Below, in pieces: positions 52,394-62,271 of a stretch of DNA of 64,000 bases. The stretch is from NCBI GenBank assembly GCA_019426215.1, contig CM033395.1, forward strand, positions 15,676,569-15,740,568, in the 5' to 3' direction. The position numbers were made by a program, and so were the translations under genes. The notes under the pieces were generated by a model. It was not told the origin of the DNA. It did no database searches and saw only the letters and a program-made list of their open reading frames with translations. Numbering within the stretch: the first letter of the stretch is position 1; the number at the start of each line of letters is the position of its first letter. The stretch is from Buddleja alternifolia (lineage: Eukaryota; Streptophyta; Magnoliopsida; Lamiales; Scrophulariaceae).

Positions 52394-53882
52394 ATGGCAC
52401 CCAAATCTTCCAAATCGGCTGCCGGAAAATCTTCCAAATCAGAGAAACCAGTCACTGTTAATGCCGGTTTCCTTGTTAACTAGGACTATCTCTTCGATAA
52501 CCAGAACTTCCCTCTATGGACTGTTCTTCCTTTTGTTCAGGAATCTGGTTTACGCGATATGATAACTTCCGTTTTCAATTTCTTTGAGGAAGAAACCCTC
52601 TTTTTCTTCAAGAACACAAAAATCTTCGACGACGAAAACTCCATTCCCTGCGTCTTTCCCTTCGCCCCTGAGACCTTCGTCCTCACTCCTTCTCTGATTT
52701 CTTCTCTACTAAATTTGCCAAGTGATGGTGCTGAAGTATAAAATGTCACTCTTGGTGATGCTACAAAGGTATGGACATTGATCAAGAAAGATGAAGTTGC
52801 GGCTGCCTACGAACCCAACTTCAAGAAAAATGATATGAAGGGCGAGTATGTCATTCTTGCGGACATATGCACCAAGATGATCGAATGCAGAAAGGGAAGC
52901 TTCGATAAAGTTTCCAATCTCCAGTACAAGATGATGGTAGCCATTTTGACCCAGCTGAAGATAAATTGGTCACTTTATGTGTTCAATCACTTCAAGCAAG
53001 CGATGGCCAAGTCGGTAAACCCCAAGACTTATGGGATTGTCTTAAGTAGAATTCTTAGCGCTAGCGGTTACACCAATTTCGCTGGAAAGAAAATACCTGT
53101 GCTAAAGTTTTATGGAAAGAAAATGATTAGCGATCTGTTAAGGCCAAGGACGCGTGGTGGAGCAGCGGTTCCCAAAGACGAGCGTGAGGGACTTCTTGCC
53201 AAAGGAGTTGTTCGAAGTGATGATGAAGAACAATTGTCTTCGTCTTCATCATCATCTTCATCGGAAGAAGAGGTGGTGGTTAAGCGACCCAAACAAAAAA
53301 TCACCTTGAAAGTCGCTGAGCCATCAAAACCAGCAAAGAAGCAGAAGTCGGAGCCCAAGAAGAAACAGAAGTCTCTCTCTCCTTCTCCTAAATCACCCTC
53401 TCCCCCTCCAGCATTTATCTTCAATGTAAACGAAGAAGAAGAAGTAGAAGAAGAAGAAGAAGTACCGCTAGCACGCAGGCGTACTCCTTCATCCACTCCA
53501 GCTGCATCAACAAGTGCTCCAGTCGAGCCAGCGCTTGAAAACTCAGCGAGTGTTCCTCCTCCGTCTTCAGACGCTGTTCCTGAATATTTTCCTGAGCCTA
53601 GAGCCACTACTCTTTCTTAGAAGGTTGCTCGTTTTTAGGGTAAGTACTTGTGAAAAACAAAGTAGTTTATCCTTTCCTCGTTAGGTTTCCTTTTCTAACG
53701 CTAGGAAAAAACTTTTTTCAGCCGAAGTTGGCGCAGATATTCAAAATGCTCTTAACACTCTGGAGACTTTGAATATACCTATTCGTGCTGATCCCCTCAA
53801 TTTTTTTCTCGATTTAGATCCTGATGAAAAGGTTGTTAGGAATTTCATATTAGATGTTTTGATGATGACAAATAGGACTTTC
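52394..53882 (+). pseudogene. C3 ORF2: non-canonical extra gene after pol, with probable intron
   Basis: One frame runs from MAPKSSKSAAGK (ATG 52394) with stops at 52481 (TAG) and 52739 (TAA). The best part, 52778-53620, has KKDEVAAAYEPNF, VILADICTKMIECRKGSFDKV, MMVAILTQLKINWSLYVFNHF and VLKFYGKKMISDLLRP. Next come serine and acidic runs and a basic stretch (KKQKSEPKKKQK), then proline-rich sequence. The C4 ORF2 is homologous from the first residues. After TAGs at 53618 and 53636 an intron-like segment (53640-53721) leads into a frame that stays open to the C4 insertion (EVGADIQNALNTLETLNIP). I see no signal peptide or membrane segment, so an envelope role is not supported; basic and acidic tracts suggest a nuclear protein (inference). 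Confidence 0.7.
53640..53721 (+). other. Probable GT-AG intron in C3 ORF2 (82 bp)
   Basis: The donor AGG/GTAAGT is consensus. A CTAAC branch-point-like word sits at about 53695-53699, and the acceptor TTTTTTCAG is preceded by pyrimidines. Joining base 53639 to 53722 keeps the ORF2 frame and opens 53 further codons up to the C4 insertion. The two TAG codons just upstream could be CAG-to-TAG decay. Confidence 0.6.
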
Positions 53883-54058
53883 TGTTAGACTCCGAAAAGT
53901 GTAAAAACTTTCATAGAATGTTATGTATAAGTACCTGAAAGCTTATTTATCTTAGGCTTATAGTATTTATCTTTGTAGAATTCCTTAGACTAAGTATGTG
54001 ACACTAAAACACTTAGGAAAATTCTGGGTGAGTCTACCAAGTGATGAAGGTGAAGATC

Positions 54059-54309
54059 AAGCGTCTAAAGCTACAATGGATAAAGATATCTTGAAGCGTC
54101 CGTCAAAAGCTTTAGGGATTATCCCAGTGCTCAAACTACGAATGGATAACTCAGGCCGAATACTCAACATCAAGTGAAATGACGGAATTCTCAGTGAGAC
54201 CATCAAGACAAGATTGAAGAGCAAGCGTCTGAAATAAAGAAAAGAAAGTCAGGATCAGTCCAAGCGTCTGTCCAATACACGAGAATAACTATTCTCTTCA
54301 GCAAGCGTC
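54059..54309 (+). promoter_or_regulatory. Array of five AAGCGTC heptamers in the C4 LTR
   Basis: AAGCGTC at 54059, 54094, 54233, 54262 and 54303, all on the plus strand, four of them preceded by C (CAAGCGTC). They lie about 350-600 bases upstream of the likely TATA box, the place for promoter-distal regulatory sites. A regulatory role is inferred from repetition only. Confidence 0.45.
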
Positions 54310-54913
54310 CAAAAAGGTTAAACCAACACAACCTACAAAGAACGTAACCTGAAAAGAATTCAAACCCAAAACCATCCAAAGACTTAAAAAATGCATGAAT
54401 CAAACGGACGAATTATTTCCAACGGAAATAAGACAAGATGCATTAAAAGTCGGATAAGTGCTATTAAAATATAAGCACTATAACTTATGGGCAAGCCATA
54501 TCTTTGACCTAGACTGTCAGATTTATGAAACCAAGACCATGCCTAACCAATTAAATATACCCAAAGTTAGAAATGTCTGAACTCAAGGAATGTTTGGGGA
54601 AACGAGACTCCAACCGAGTCAAACGGACAAAAACCACCAATGCCTTATAAATAGCTCTTTCAACAAACAAGCAAACAGATATACACAAAAAAAAATACCT
54701 ACCTTGTTGAAAGAAAAGCTTACTAAAAATCATAGCCAAATATCCATATAAGCTTTTCACAAATATTCCAGAGACAGTCACCCATATCTCAAATCCTTTT
54801 TAAGAAGAACCTATACTACCATTGAGATATCCCCAAGTTGTTTGAACTTTCCAAAAACAAACAAACCCGTGACCAAAGCCATCAACACCTTTCATCTGAG
54901 TGAGAAAGCTGGT

Positions 54914-55100
54914 TGACTTGCAAGCAATATTTTTGTGTAAAAGAAGCTTGTTGAAGTTGATCTCTATTGGAGCTGAAATCTGTGTGACCAAGGAGTTCCG
55001 AGATCAAGAGTAACTTGCACCATTTCTGAGTGAAAGAAGCAAGGGGATAGAAGATCTTTAGTGGAGCTGAAATCTGTGTGACCAAGGAGTTCCAAGATCA
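54914..55100 (+). repeat. 94-bp tandem repeat in the C4 LTR
   Basis: Two units (54914-55006 and 55011-55100) share GGAGCTGAAATCTGTGTGAC and CAAGGAGTTCC, then RAGATCA. The 3' halves are almost identical and the 5' halves are diverged. Confidence 0.8.
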
Positions 55101-55598
55101 TATCCAATCTCCCTCTATCTTGTAGAAGTCTCTGTGTGACTCTTCGATAATCATCATAGTGGAAAAACCTCCCTGATAAAAGGAGAAGAAGGACGTAGCT
55201 GGGATTACATCACCCAGTGAACCTTACAAATATCTTGTGTCATTTACCTCTTTAAGCATTCATTGTTTTACTGCTTTACTATTCATACTGCATACATTCT
55301 GATAAAGTCTTAAAACAACTAAGCGACTACTTTCGATTAATTAACTGAACGCTAAGCTATAAAATACTTCCGCTGTGCTAACTCTGATTTAGTGATTAAA
55401 CTCTGCCCTACTTTGGTAAGCGTTGAAATCACCGAGTCTAAGTTAACGTTTCTCAAGCGCCACATCCAGCGCTTAAGCTTGTCAAGCGTTCAAATACTTC
55501 AAAGTGATACGAATTTTTAAGAAGTCAAAAAAGATTTCAGGGTCTATTCAACCCCCCCCCCTTCTAGACCCTTTCATATACCACTTGGGACCAACAAG

Positions 55599-55612
55599 TG
55601 GTATCAGAGCGG
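55599..55612 (+). other. C4 primer binding site (initiator tRNA-Met)
   Basis: TGGTATCAGAGCGG, two bases after the LTR. Confidence 0.9.
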
Positions 55613-55703
55613 TGGAAGTTGAAACCTAAGCGTTTCCAAGCGTAACTGCTTGTTCAGATCCATTTTTTTTATATAGTCGCTTTAAAATTACTTTAAATTC
55701 TTC

Positions 55704-57917
55704 ATGGCATTCTCTAAAGTTCCCAAGTTGACCGAGTCAAATTATGACTCTTGGAAGGTCAAAGCGTTTACTTATTTGTGTTCATGTGATGATGAAATGT
55801 GTGATATCATTTCAGATGGACCAATCAAAATATACAAAGTTATCACCAGAGCGCCCGAAGCCACAGGAGAAACACCTGACGGTTATGTGGAGAAGCCCAA
55901 ACAAGAATGGTCCACCGATGAGCGTCGACGAGCCAATCTAGACAATGTCGGTCGGAATGCATTATACACAGCCATTGGTGACAATGACAACTTATTCAAC
56001 AAAGTCAAATCATGCAATACAACTAAAGAAATTTGGGATAAGTTGGCTACTATTTGTGGTGGCTCAGCACAAATAAAGGAAAACAAATTATCAATTGCCA
56101 AAGAAAAATTCAACGGCTTCAAGATGCTACCTAATGAGACGCTAGAGCAATTAGACATGAGGTTTACAGCCCTTGTCACTGAACTAACATCTCTGGGTAT
56201 GGAGCTACAAAATCGAGAAACAGTGGTCAAAATCTTTAGAAGTCTTCCAAGCAGATTCCTGATGAAAACAACTGCAATGAGAGAATCAAACAATCTGGAC
56301 AGCCTAACTCCAGAAGATGCTTTTTCAGAACTCAAAGCATTTGAGTTTGAGCTGAATTCGGCCAGTGATGCAGTAAGTAATCCAGTGATCGAATCTGGAG
56401 CGCTAATGGCATCAATCAAAGGAAAACCTATCAAAGAAAAAGGTTCGGATATAAGTGAGGAAGAAGAACTGGCGCTTCTAAATAGATTCAGGAAATTCCT
56501 GAAATATGAAAAGAAGGGAAACAGTCCTAAGCACCCAGGACAAAGTTCATATCAAGCGCTTCCTCAAATACAACCACAATATCAAGCGCCTCACTATCCT
56601 GCGTCCTCCTCCCTAGCGCCAATTCAATATCAAACTCCTTCTCAGCAAGATCTCTCAGCGCCTGCAGCGTTAAACCAACGATCCACAAGATTAACAAACG
56701 AACAAAAGATGAAGACCAATCTTTGTTACAACTGCAGGAGACCAGGGCATTTCCAAGTTAATTGCCCATATCCAAATGTGTCTAAACCTACAAAGCAAGA
56801 TCACACGGATAGAAACCAATTCAGGAGCAACCTGAGACAACAAGGCTTGCTAGCAGAATCAGAACCTCTCTATACGCCTGAAGAGGACTTGGAATCATCA
56901 GATGAAAGCAGCGATGATGAACCATCAAAGGACTCAGCATTCATTTGTCTCATGGCAAGAGAAAATGAAGCATCTAACGACGTACCATCTGAGGTAACCA
57001 CTGATCTGTATCATCCTCTCTCTTATGATGAATTACTTGACAAAGTAAAGGAATATTATACAGATTGTCAAGATGCCACCCAATTATTCCAAAATCACCA
57101 TCGTATTATTTCAGCACTCAGAAGTGATAACTTAACGCTCAAAGCAGAGTTGCAAATTCAGCAACAGTGCATTGAGAAAAACCAATCACTCGAGAGTGAA
57201 ATTACTCAGCTAAAAGGTGATCTTGATATAATAGTCAAAAGAGAAGCTGAAATGGTCGCTAAACTTGCCAAATCAGAGCAGCTTATCTCTTCATTATCAA
57301 AAGCGTCTAGAACGCTAGATAATGTGACTAAAGTAACCAGGGCATTTGGTGAAAAGACCGGTCTAGGTTTTGATAAATTCAGTTATAAAGCCAAAGCGTC
57401 CAATGTTACAACAATCAACAAAGGAAAAGGTGTAATCTTTGTTGAAGAAAGTTCAATCAGACAAACGCTGAATGAATCAACAAATACTGGTACAAAAGCT
57501 AATGATAAAGTCAACATTGACTCAGGCAAAGGAAAGACCAAAGCGAATGTCTCACAAAAGAAAATATATCCAAACGCTCAAAAAGCTAAGGAGATATTTT
57601 CTGCCAGTGAATCAAACGTTAAGCGTCCCGCACCAAAAGTGCATCCTAAGCCAATACCAAACAGAATCAAACGTCTATATCCAAAACAATCCAGTTCATA
57701 TTATCAACACTATGATAATTGTGAATACGATTATGATTATTACTATAATCAAGGATATTTCTATACATCTAGAAAAAGTATGCAACTCAAAACGAAACCC
57801 AAGAAGGCCAATCTTTCTCCCATAGTGAAGACAAGGCAAATATGGGTTCCGAAAAATCTAATTCACGTCACTAACAAAGAAGGACCCAAAACAAAATGGG
57901 TACCTAAAGGAAATTAG
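55704..57917 (+). CDS. gag: C4 gag
   Basis: 737 codons with no internal stop. The N-terminal part (LTESNYDSWKVKAFTYLCS; EIWDKLATICGG; LSIAKEKFNGFKMLPNETL; IFRSLPSRF) is the copia gag fold of the UBN2 type. A zinc knuckle CYNCRRPGHFQVNC lies at about residues 342-355. The next region is acidic (LESSDESSDDEPSKDS), followed by a predicted coiled coil (roughly 440-540: SALRSDNLTLKAELQIQQQ) and a basic, tyrosine-rich tail ending TKWVPKGN. This long gag with a post-knuckle coiled coil is typical of SIRE-type elements. The ATG is the first after the primer site in a clean context. It would assemble the particle and bind element RNA. Confidence 0.92.
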   Translation: MAFSKVPKLTESNYDSWKVKAFTYLCSCDDEMCDIISDGPIKIYKVITRAPEATGETPDGYVEKPKQEWSTDERRRANLDNVGRNALYTAIGDNDNLFNKVKSCNTTKEIWDKLATICGGSAQIKENKLSIAKEKFNGFKMLPNETLEQLDMRFTALVTELTSLGMELQNRETVVKIFRSLPSRFLMKTTAMRESNNLDSLTPEDAFSELKAFEFELNSASDAVSNPVIESGALMASIKGKPIKEKGSDISEEEELALLNRFRKFLKYEKKGNSPKHPGQSSYQALPQIQPQYQAPHYPASSSLAPIQYQTPSQQDLSAPAALNQRSTRLTNEQKMKTNLCYNCRRPGHFQVNCPYPNVSKPTKQDHTDRNQFRSNLRQQGLLAESEPLYTPEEDLESSDESSDDEPSKDSAFICLMARENEASNDVPSEVTTDLYHPLSYDELLDKVKEYYTDCQDATQLFQNHHRIISALRSDNLTLKAELQIQQQCIEKNQSLESEITQLKGDLDIIVKREAEMVAKLAKSEQLISSLSKASRTLDNVTKVTRAFGEKTGLGFDKFSYKAKASNVTTINKGKGVIFVEESSIRQTLNESTNTGTKANDKVNIDSGKGKTKANVSQKKIYPNAQKAKEIFSASESNVKRPAPKVHPKPIPNRIKRLYPKQSSSYYQHYDNCEYDYDYYYNQGYFYTSRKSMQLKTKPKKANLSPIVKTRQIWVPKNLIHVTNKEGPKTKWVPKGN

Positions 57918-57931
57918 ATCTGCCCTTTTGA

Positions 57932-60900
57932 ATGCAGGTACCTAGAGCCAACACCGACGCTTCAGTATGGTACATAGATAGTGGATCATCGAGACACATG
58001 ACTGGATCAAAGGATCTCTTGATCAACTATCGTGCAACCAATGGTCCTCAAGTTATATTCGGTGATAATTCTAAAGGTAAAACTAAAGGTATAGGTATCA
58101 TGCATAGGGGGAACATCATGATCAATGATGTATACTATGTCGAGGGTCTTAAACATAATCTCCTAAGCATAAGTCAATTCTGTGATAAAGGCTTTGAAAT
58201 TAAATTTTCTAGTGACTTGTGCGAGATAATCGATGTTAAGACAGGATCTACTAAATTAAAAGGAAGAAGAACAAACAATGTATACTTAGTAGATTGGGAT
58301 TCAACATTAGATAACAACCCTACATGTTTCGTAGCTAAGAATCAAAACGAATTAGGTTGGTTATGGCACAGAAAAATGAATCACCTCAATTTCAAAACAA
58401 TCTCTCAATTAATATCTCTAAATCTCGTAGAGGGATTACCTAAAGGTTCCTTTAATAAAGATCGCTTATGTGATGCCTGTCAAATGGGTAAACAAGTTAA
58501 ATCATCCTTTAAGAAGAAGCTTCATCTATCGACCTCTCGAATACTTGAATTACTACATTTAGATTTGTTTGGTCCTATTCAAATCATGAGCGTTAGTGGT
58601 AAAAAGTATTCACTAGTAATAGTTGATGATTTTTCACGCTATACATGGGTAGAATTTCTAGCATCTAAAGATGAAACTAGTGCCAAGCTCACCTCTCTAA
58701 TTCGTCAACTACAAAACTCAAAAGATCTAAAAGTAACAAGAATTAGAAGTGATAGAGGAACTGAATTTACTAACTATATTGTTGAGAAATTTTGTAAAGA
58801 CTTTGGAATACTTCATGAGTATTCAGCACCTAGAACACCTCAACAAAATGGAGTTGCTGAACGACGGAACAGAACGCTTAAAGAAGCCGCTAGGACTATG
58901 TTAGCCGAGTCTAAGCTACCTCAAAGGTTGTGGGCCGAAGCTATCAACACTGCTTGCTACACTCAGAACCGGTGTATGATCAACAAGCAACATGAAAAGA
59001 CTCCATATGAGTTATGGAAGGGACAAAAGCCAAATGTTTCATACTTTCATGTATTTGGTTCAAAATGTTTCATTCATAACAATGGTTCCCAAAGCCTAAA
59101 GACATTTGATCCTAAAGCAGATGAAGGAATCTTTCTAGGTTACTCCAAAAATGGAAAGAGCTTTCGCATCTTAAATAAGATCAAATTGAAGGTTGAAGAA
59201 TCCATTCATGTTGTGTTTGATGATGCTAACCAAGAACCGAGTAAGGTTAACATTAATGATGCAGGAATTGAAGATTTATCTCAACAAGCGTCACAAATCA
59301 ATCTATGTGATGATAGTGATATTGATGAAGATAATGAAATCATTGTACCTAATCCTAAGACTACTCGTAAAGACATCAACGATGACATTGCAAGAAACGC
59401 TGATGATCATGAAGGGAATGTTCATCAAGAGCAAATTCAAACTATAAACACTGAAGCGCCTACGCAAGGAATTGGTCAAGCGCCTACACAGTTTAATCAA
59501 ACGTTAGATCAATCTCTTAACTCGTTCCAACCAGACAGAAAATGGCTCAGAGACCATCCACCAGAACTAATTATTGGAGATATTGGAGCACCCGTTAGAA
59601 CAAGAGCCGCTACAATAAATGAGGCCATGTTTGCAAGCTTCCTATCTCAAATGGAACCAAAGAAAGTGGATGAAGCGCTTAACGATCCAAGTTGGATAGA
59701 AGCCATGCAAGAAGAGCTAAACCAATTTGAAAGAAATGAGGTATGGACGCTAGTACCAAGACCAACCCACCAAGGGGTCATTGGAACTAGATGGGTCTAT
59801 AGAAACAAAATGGATGAGAATGGGATTGTGATTAGAAACAAAGCCAGACTCGTAGCTCAGGGATACTGTCAAGAAGAGGGCATCGACTTTGATGAAACAT
59901 ACGCTCCAGTTGCCCGACTTGAAGCAATCCGCATGTTTCTAGCGTTTGCAGCATTTAACAAATTTACAGTGTATCAAATGGACGTAAAGAGTGCATTTCT
60001 GAATGGTAAACTCCAAGAAGAAGTATATGTGGAGCAACCACCAGGATTCATCAACCATGGGAAAAGCATGGTTTACAAATTGGACAAGGCACTCTATGGT
60101 CTTAAACAAGCACCACGAGCATGGTATGACACTCTTTCTATCTTCCTTATAGGTAAAGGCTTTTCAAAAGGCAGCGTTGACACAACGTTATTCAAAATTA
60201 CCCATAATGAAGATATTCTTCTAGTTCAAATTTATGTTGATGATATTATATTTGGATCTACCAATAAGCGTCTATGTGAGAAATTTTCGAAAATGATGCA
60301 AGATCAATTTGAAATGAGCATGATGGGTGAATTAACTTTCTTCCTAGGATTACAAGTTAAACAACTCCCTAATGGCATATTCATCAACCAAACTAAATAT
60401 ACTAGAGATATGATCAAGAAATTTGGTATGGAAAATGCATCACCTTCAAAAATTCCAATGAGCCAAACGCTTAAGCTAGATAGAGACGATAATGGAAAGA
60501 AAATTGATATCACTAACTATAGAGGTATTATTGGATCACTTCTTTATCTTACAGCTAGTAGACCTGATATTATGTTCTCAGTATGCATGTGTGCACGATT
60601 TCAAGCTGATCCTAGAGAATCACACTTAATTGCTGCTAAAAGAATCCTTAAGTACCTAAAAGGCACACAAAATGTGGGCTTATGGTATCCTAGGGATTCT
60701 CCTTTTGAACTAATTGGTTATTCAGATGCAGATTTTGCAGGATGCAAAATAGATAGAAAAAGTACTAGTGGAACATGTCAATTTCTAGGTGATAGACTAA
60801 TTTCATGGCATAGTAAGAAGCAACAGTCCATCGCTACTTCCACCGCTGAGGCTGAGTATGTAGCCGCTGGAAGCTGTTGTGCACAGATCCTTTGGATGAG

Positions 60901-61181
60901 GCAACAACTTAGAGATTATGGAATAATCCTAGATCCAACTCCTATCCATTGTGACAATCAAAGCGCCTTAGCAATGACTCAAAATCCAGTTTCTTCACTC
61001 TAGAACCAAACACATTGACATTCGCTATCACTTTCTACGTGACCACGTTCAAAAGAAAGATATCTCCATGCACTTCATTGGTACAGAAAAGCAACTGGCA
61101 GATATCTTCACCAAAGCGCTTAACGAACAACGTTTTCTCACTTTAAGAAGTGAACTAGGTATGATTGATCTAAATGCTTAA
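57932..61181 (+). CDS. pol: C4 pol: protease, integrase, RT, RNase H (one frameshift near the end)
   Basis: The main frame (57932-61003, 1023 codons) starts at MQVPRANTD and carries protease ([13 protein letters not shown]), integrase ([51 protein letters not shown]), RT ([21 protein letters not shown], active site [11 protein letters not shown]) and copia RNase H ([29 protein letters not shown]). One extra base near 60990 ends it at NPVSSL. The proper C-terminus ([13 protein letters not shown] to MIDLNA) continues in another frame to TAA 61179-61181. Pol lies 14 bases after the gag stop in a different frame with its own ATG, preceded by an in-frame TGA. SIRE pol is normally continuous with gag, so how it is expressed here is unclear. 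Confidence 0.92.
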
Positions 61182-62271
61182 TCATTCGAAACATCATACT
61201 TTTGTTAGGCATGAAATTTAGGGGGAATTCACTGTATGTTATGAAATTTATGGGGAACCTACATAGGGGGAACCTTAAAAGAGCTAACTATACCTAAGTG
61301 AATATGACCAAAAATGTTTTCCCTTGCATCGGTCATACGCACTTAGCACCATACACTTAAAACCTTTTTGACGCTTATTACACAAATCTGTCTTAGCGTC
61401 TGCACTTCTTTCAAAATAAACTAAACGCTTAGCTTTATTCCCGGCTAAAGCAGTTAGTAAAAAGACCCTTTAAAAGCAAGCGTACATTACCCTACGCTAA
61501 AACGAGAAAGTGGATTAATCAATCAATGCAATTAATGCTGACTTGACATTCCTCACCCTTCGCTCAAGAAAACCCATGGGTACTCATCACGTTTTTCAAA
61601 GATGGTTCAGCACATGTACACGCGTCAGTACAATTACCATGTATCTTAGACGAATACAACCAGCGCTGAATATTTTAAACCAAAAGTAAAACACTACTAC
61701 CAAGACATAATGATAAGTACTGGGAAACTGTGTCCTCATATACACCCTGAAAGGAATAATTCTATATGGTACAATGACCGCTAAAGCACAAAATGTTACT
61801 TGAAAGAGACTCTCAAGATTCTCAAGCGTCCACATAACACTAAATTGTTTCAAGCGTCATTCTGAATAGGTCCGGACGCTTTAACAAATTTTTGGTGGGC
61901 ATTTGAATAGTGTTCAAAATTATGGTTCCCGAACAGTTTTCATAAAGAACGTATCCGCTTTTCATGGGCACACGTATCACTCTCAGTCTCTGTTTCAAAC
62001 TTTTAATCGGACTTCAAAATAGTATATGTGGCAGTTACTAAAAGAAACCGTGCCTATTTAATCTAAATTCACGTCCACAGTTATATTTTAATGGCTGAGA
62101 TTTATATTCCTCCACGTGTCAACATCTCAAACTTCAAACACACCGAACATTCAAATTGAAGTTTCTGCAGAACACAAACACTCTTATACTCTATTACATT
62201 CGTGCAAGAACAAGTCTCTCTCTTTTTCAAAAACAAAATTTTCATTCGTAATCTCTGTCTACTGCTCACTA
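61182..62271 (+). other. C4 untranslated region between pol and ORF2
   Basis: No gene. It includes GGGGGAA blocks shared with C3 (61212, 61267), four AAGCGTC/GACGCTT words (61370, 61824, 61852, 61875) and a TATTTAATC at 62055 that might serve an ORF2 promoter. The frame at 62116-62337 overlaps the ORF2 start out of frame. Confidence 0.6.

Larger units (their letters stand above)
49900..53882 (+). mobile_element. Truncated SIRE-like copia element C3
   Basis: Starts abruptly inside pol, just upstream of RT, and runs through RNase H, a 0.9-kb untranslated region and an ORF2 to 53882, where element C4 is inserted. Coding and non-coding parts are closely related to C4 (compare 49902-51513 with 59567-61181). 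Gag, protease, integrase and 5' LTR are absent; the 3' end lies beyond the window. Confidence 0.85.
53883..55596 (+). repeat. C4 5' LTR
   Basis: About 1714 bp, TGTTAGACTCCG...GGGACCAACA. It contains five AAGCGTC words in 54059-54309, a 94-bp tandem repeat (54914-55100), TTATAAATAGC at about 54645-54655 as a likely TATA box, and a 10-C run near the end. The minus-strand ORFs at 54203-55085 are not genes. Confidence 0.85.

Noticed and set aside
53110..53607. Minus-strand 165-codon ORF opposite ORF2 of C3
   Set aside because: Produced by the low-complexity Ser/Glu/Lys codons of ORF2 read backwards.
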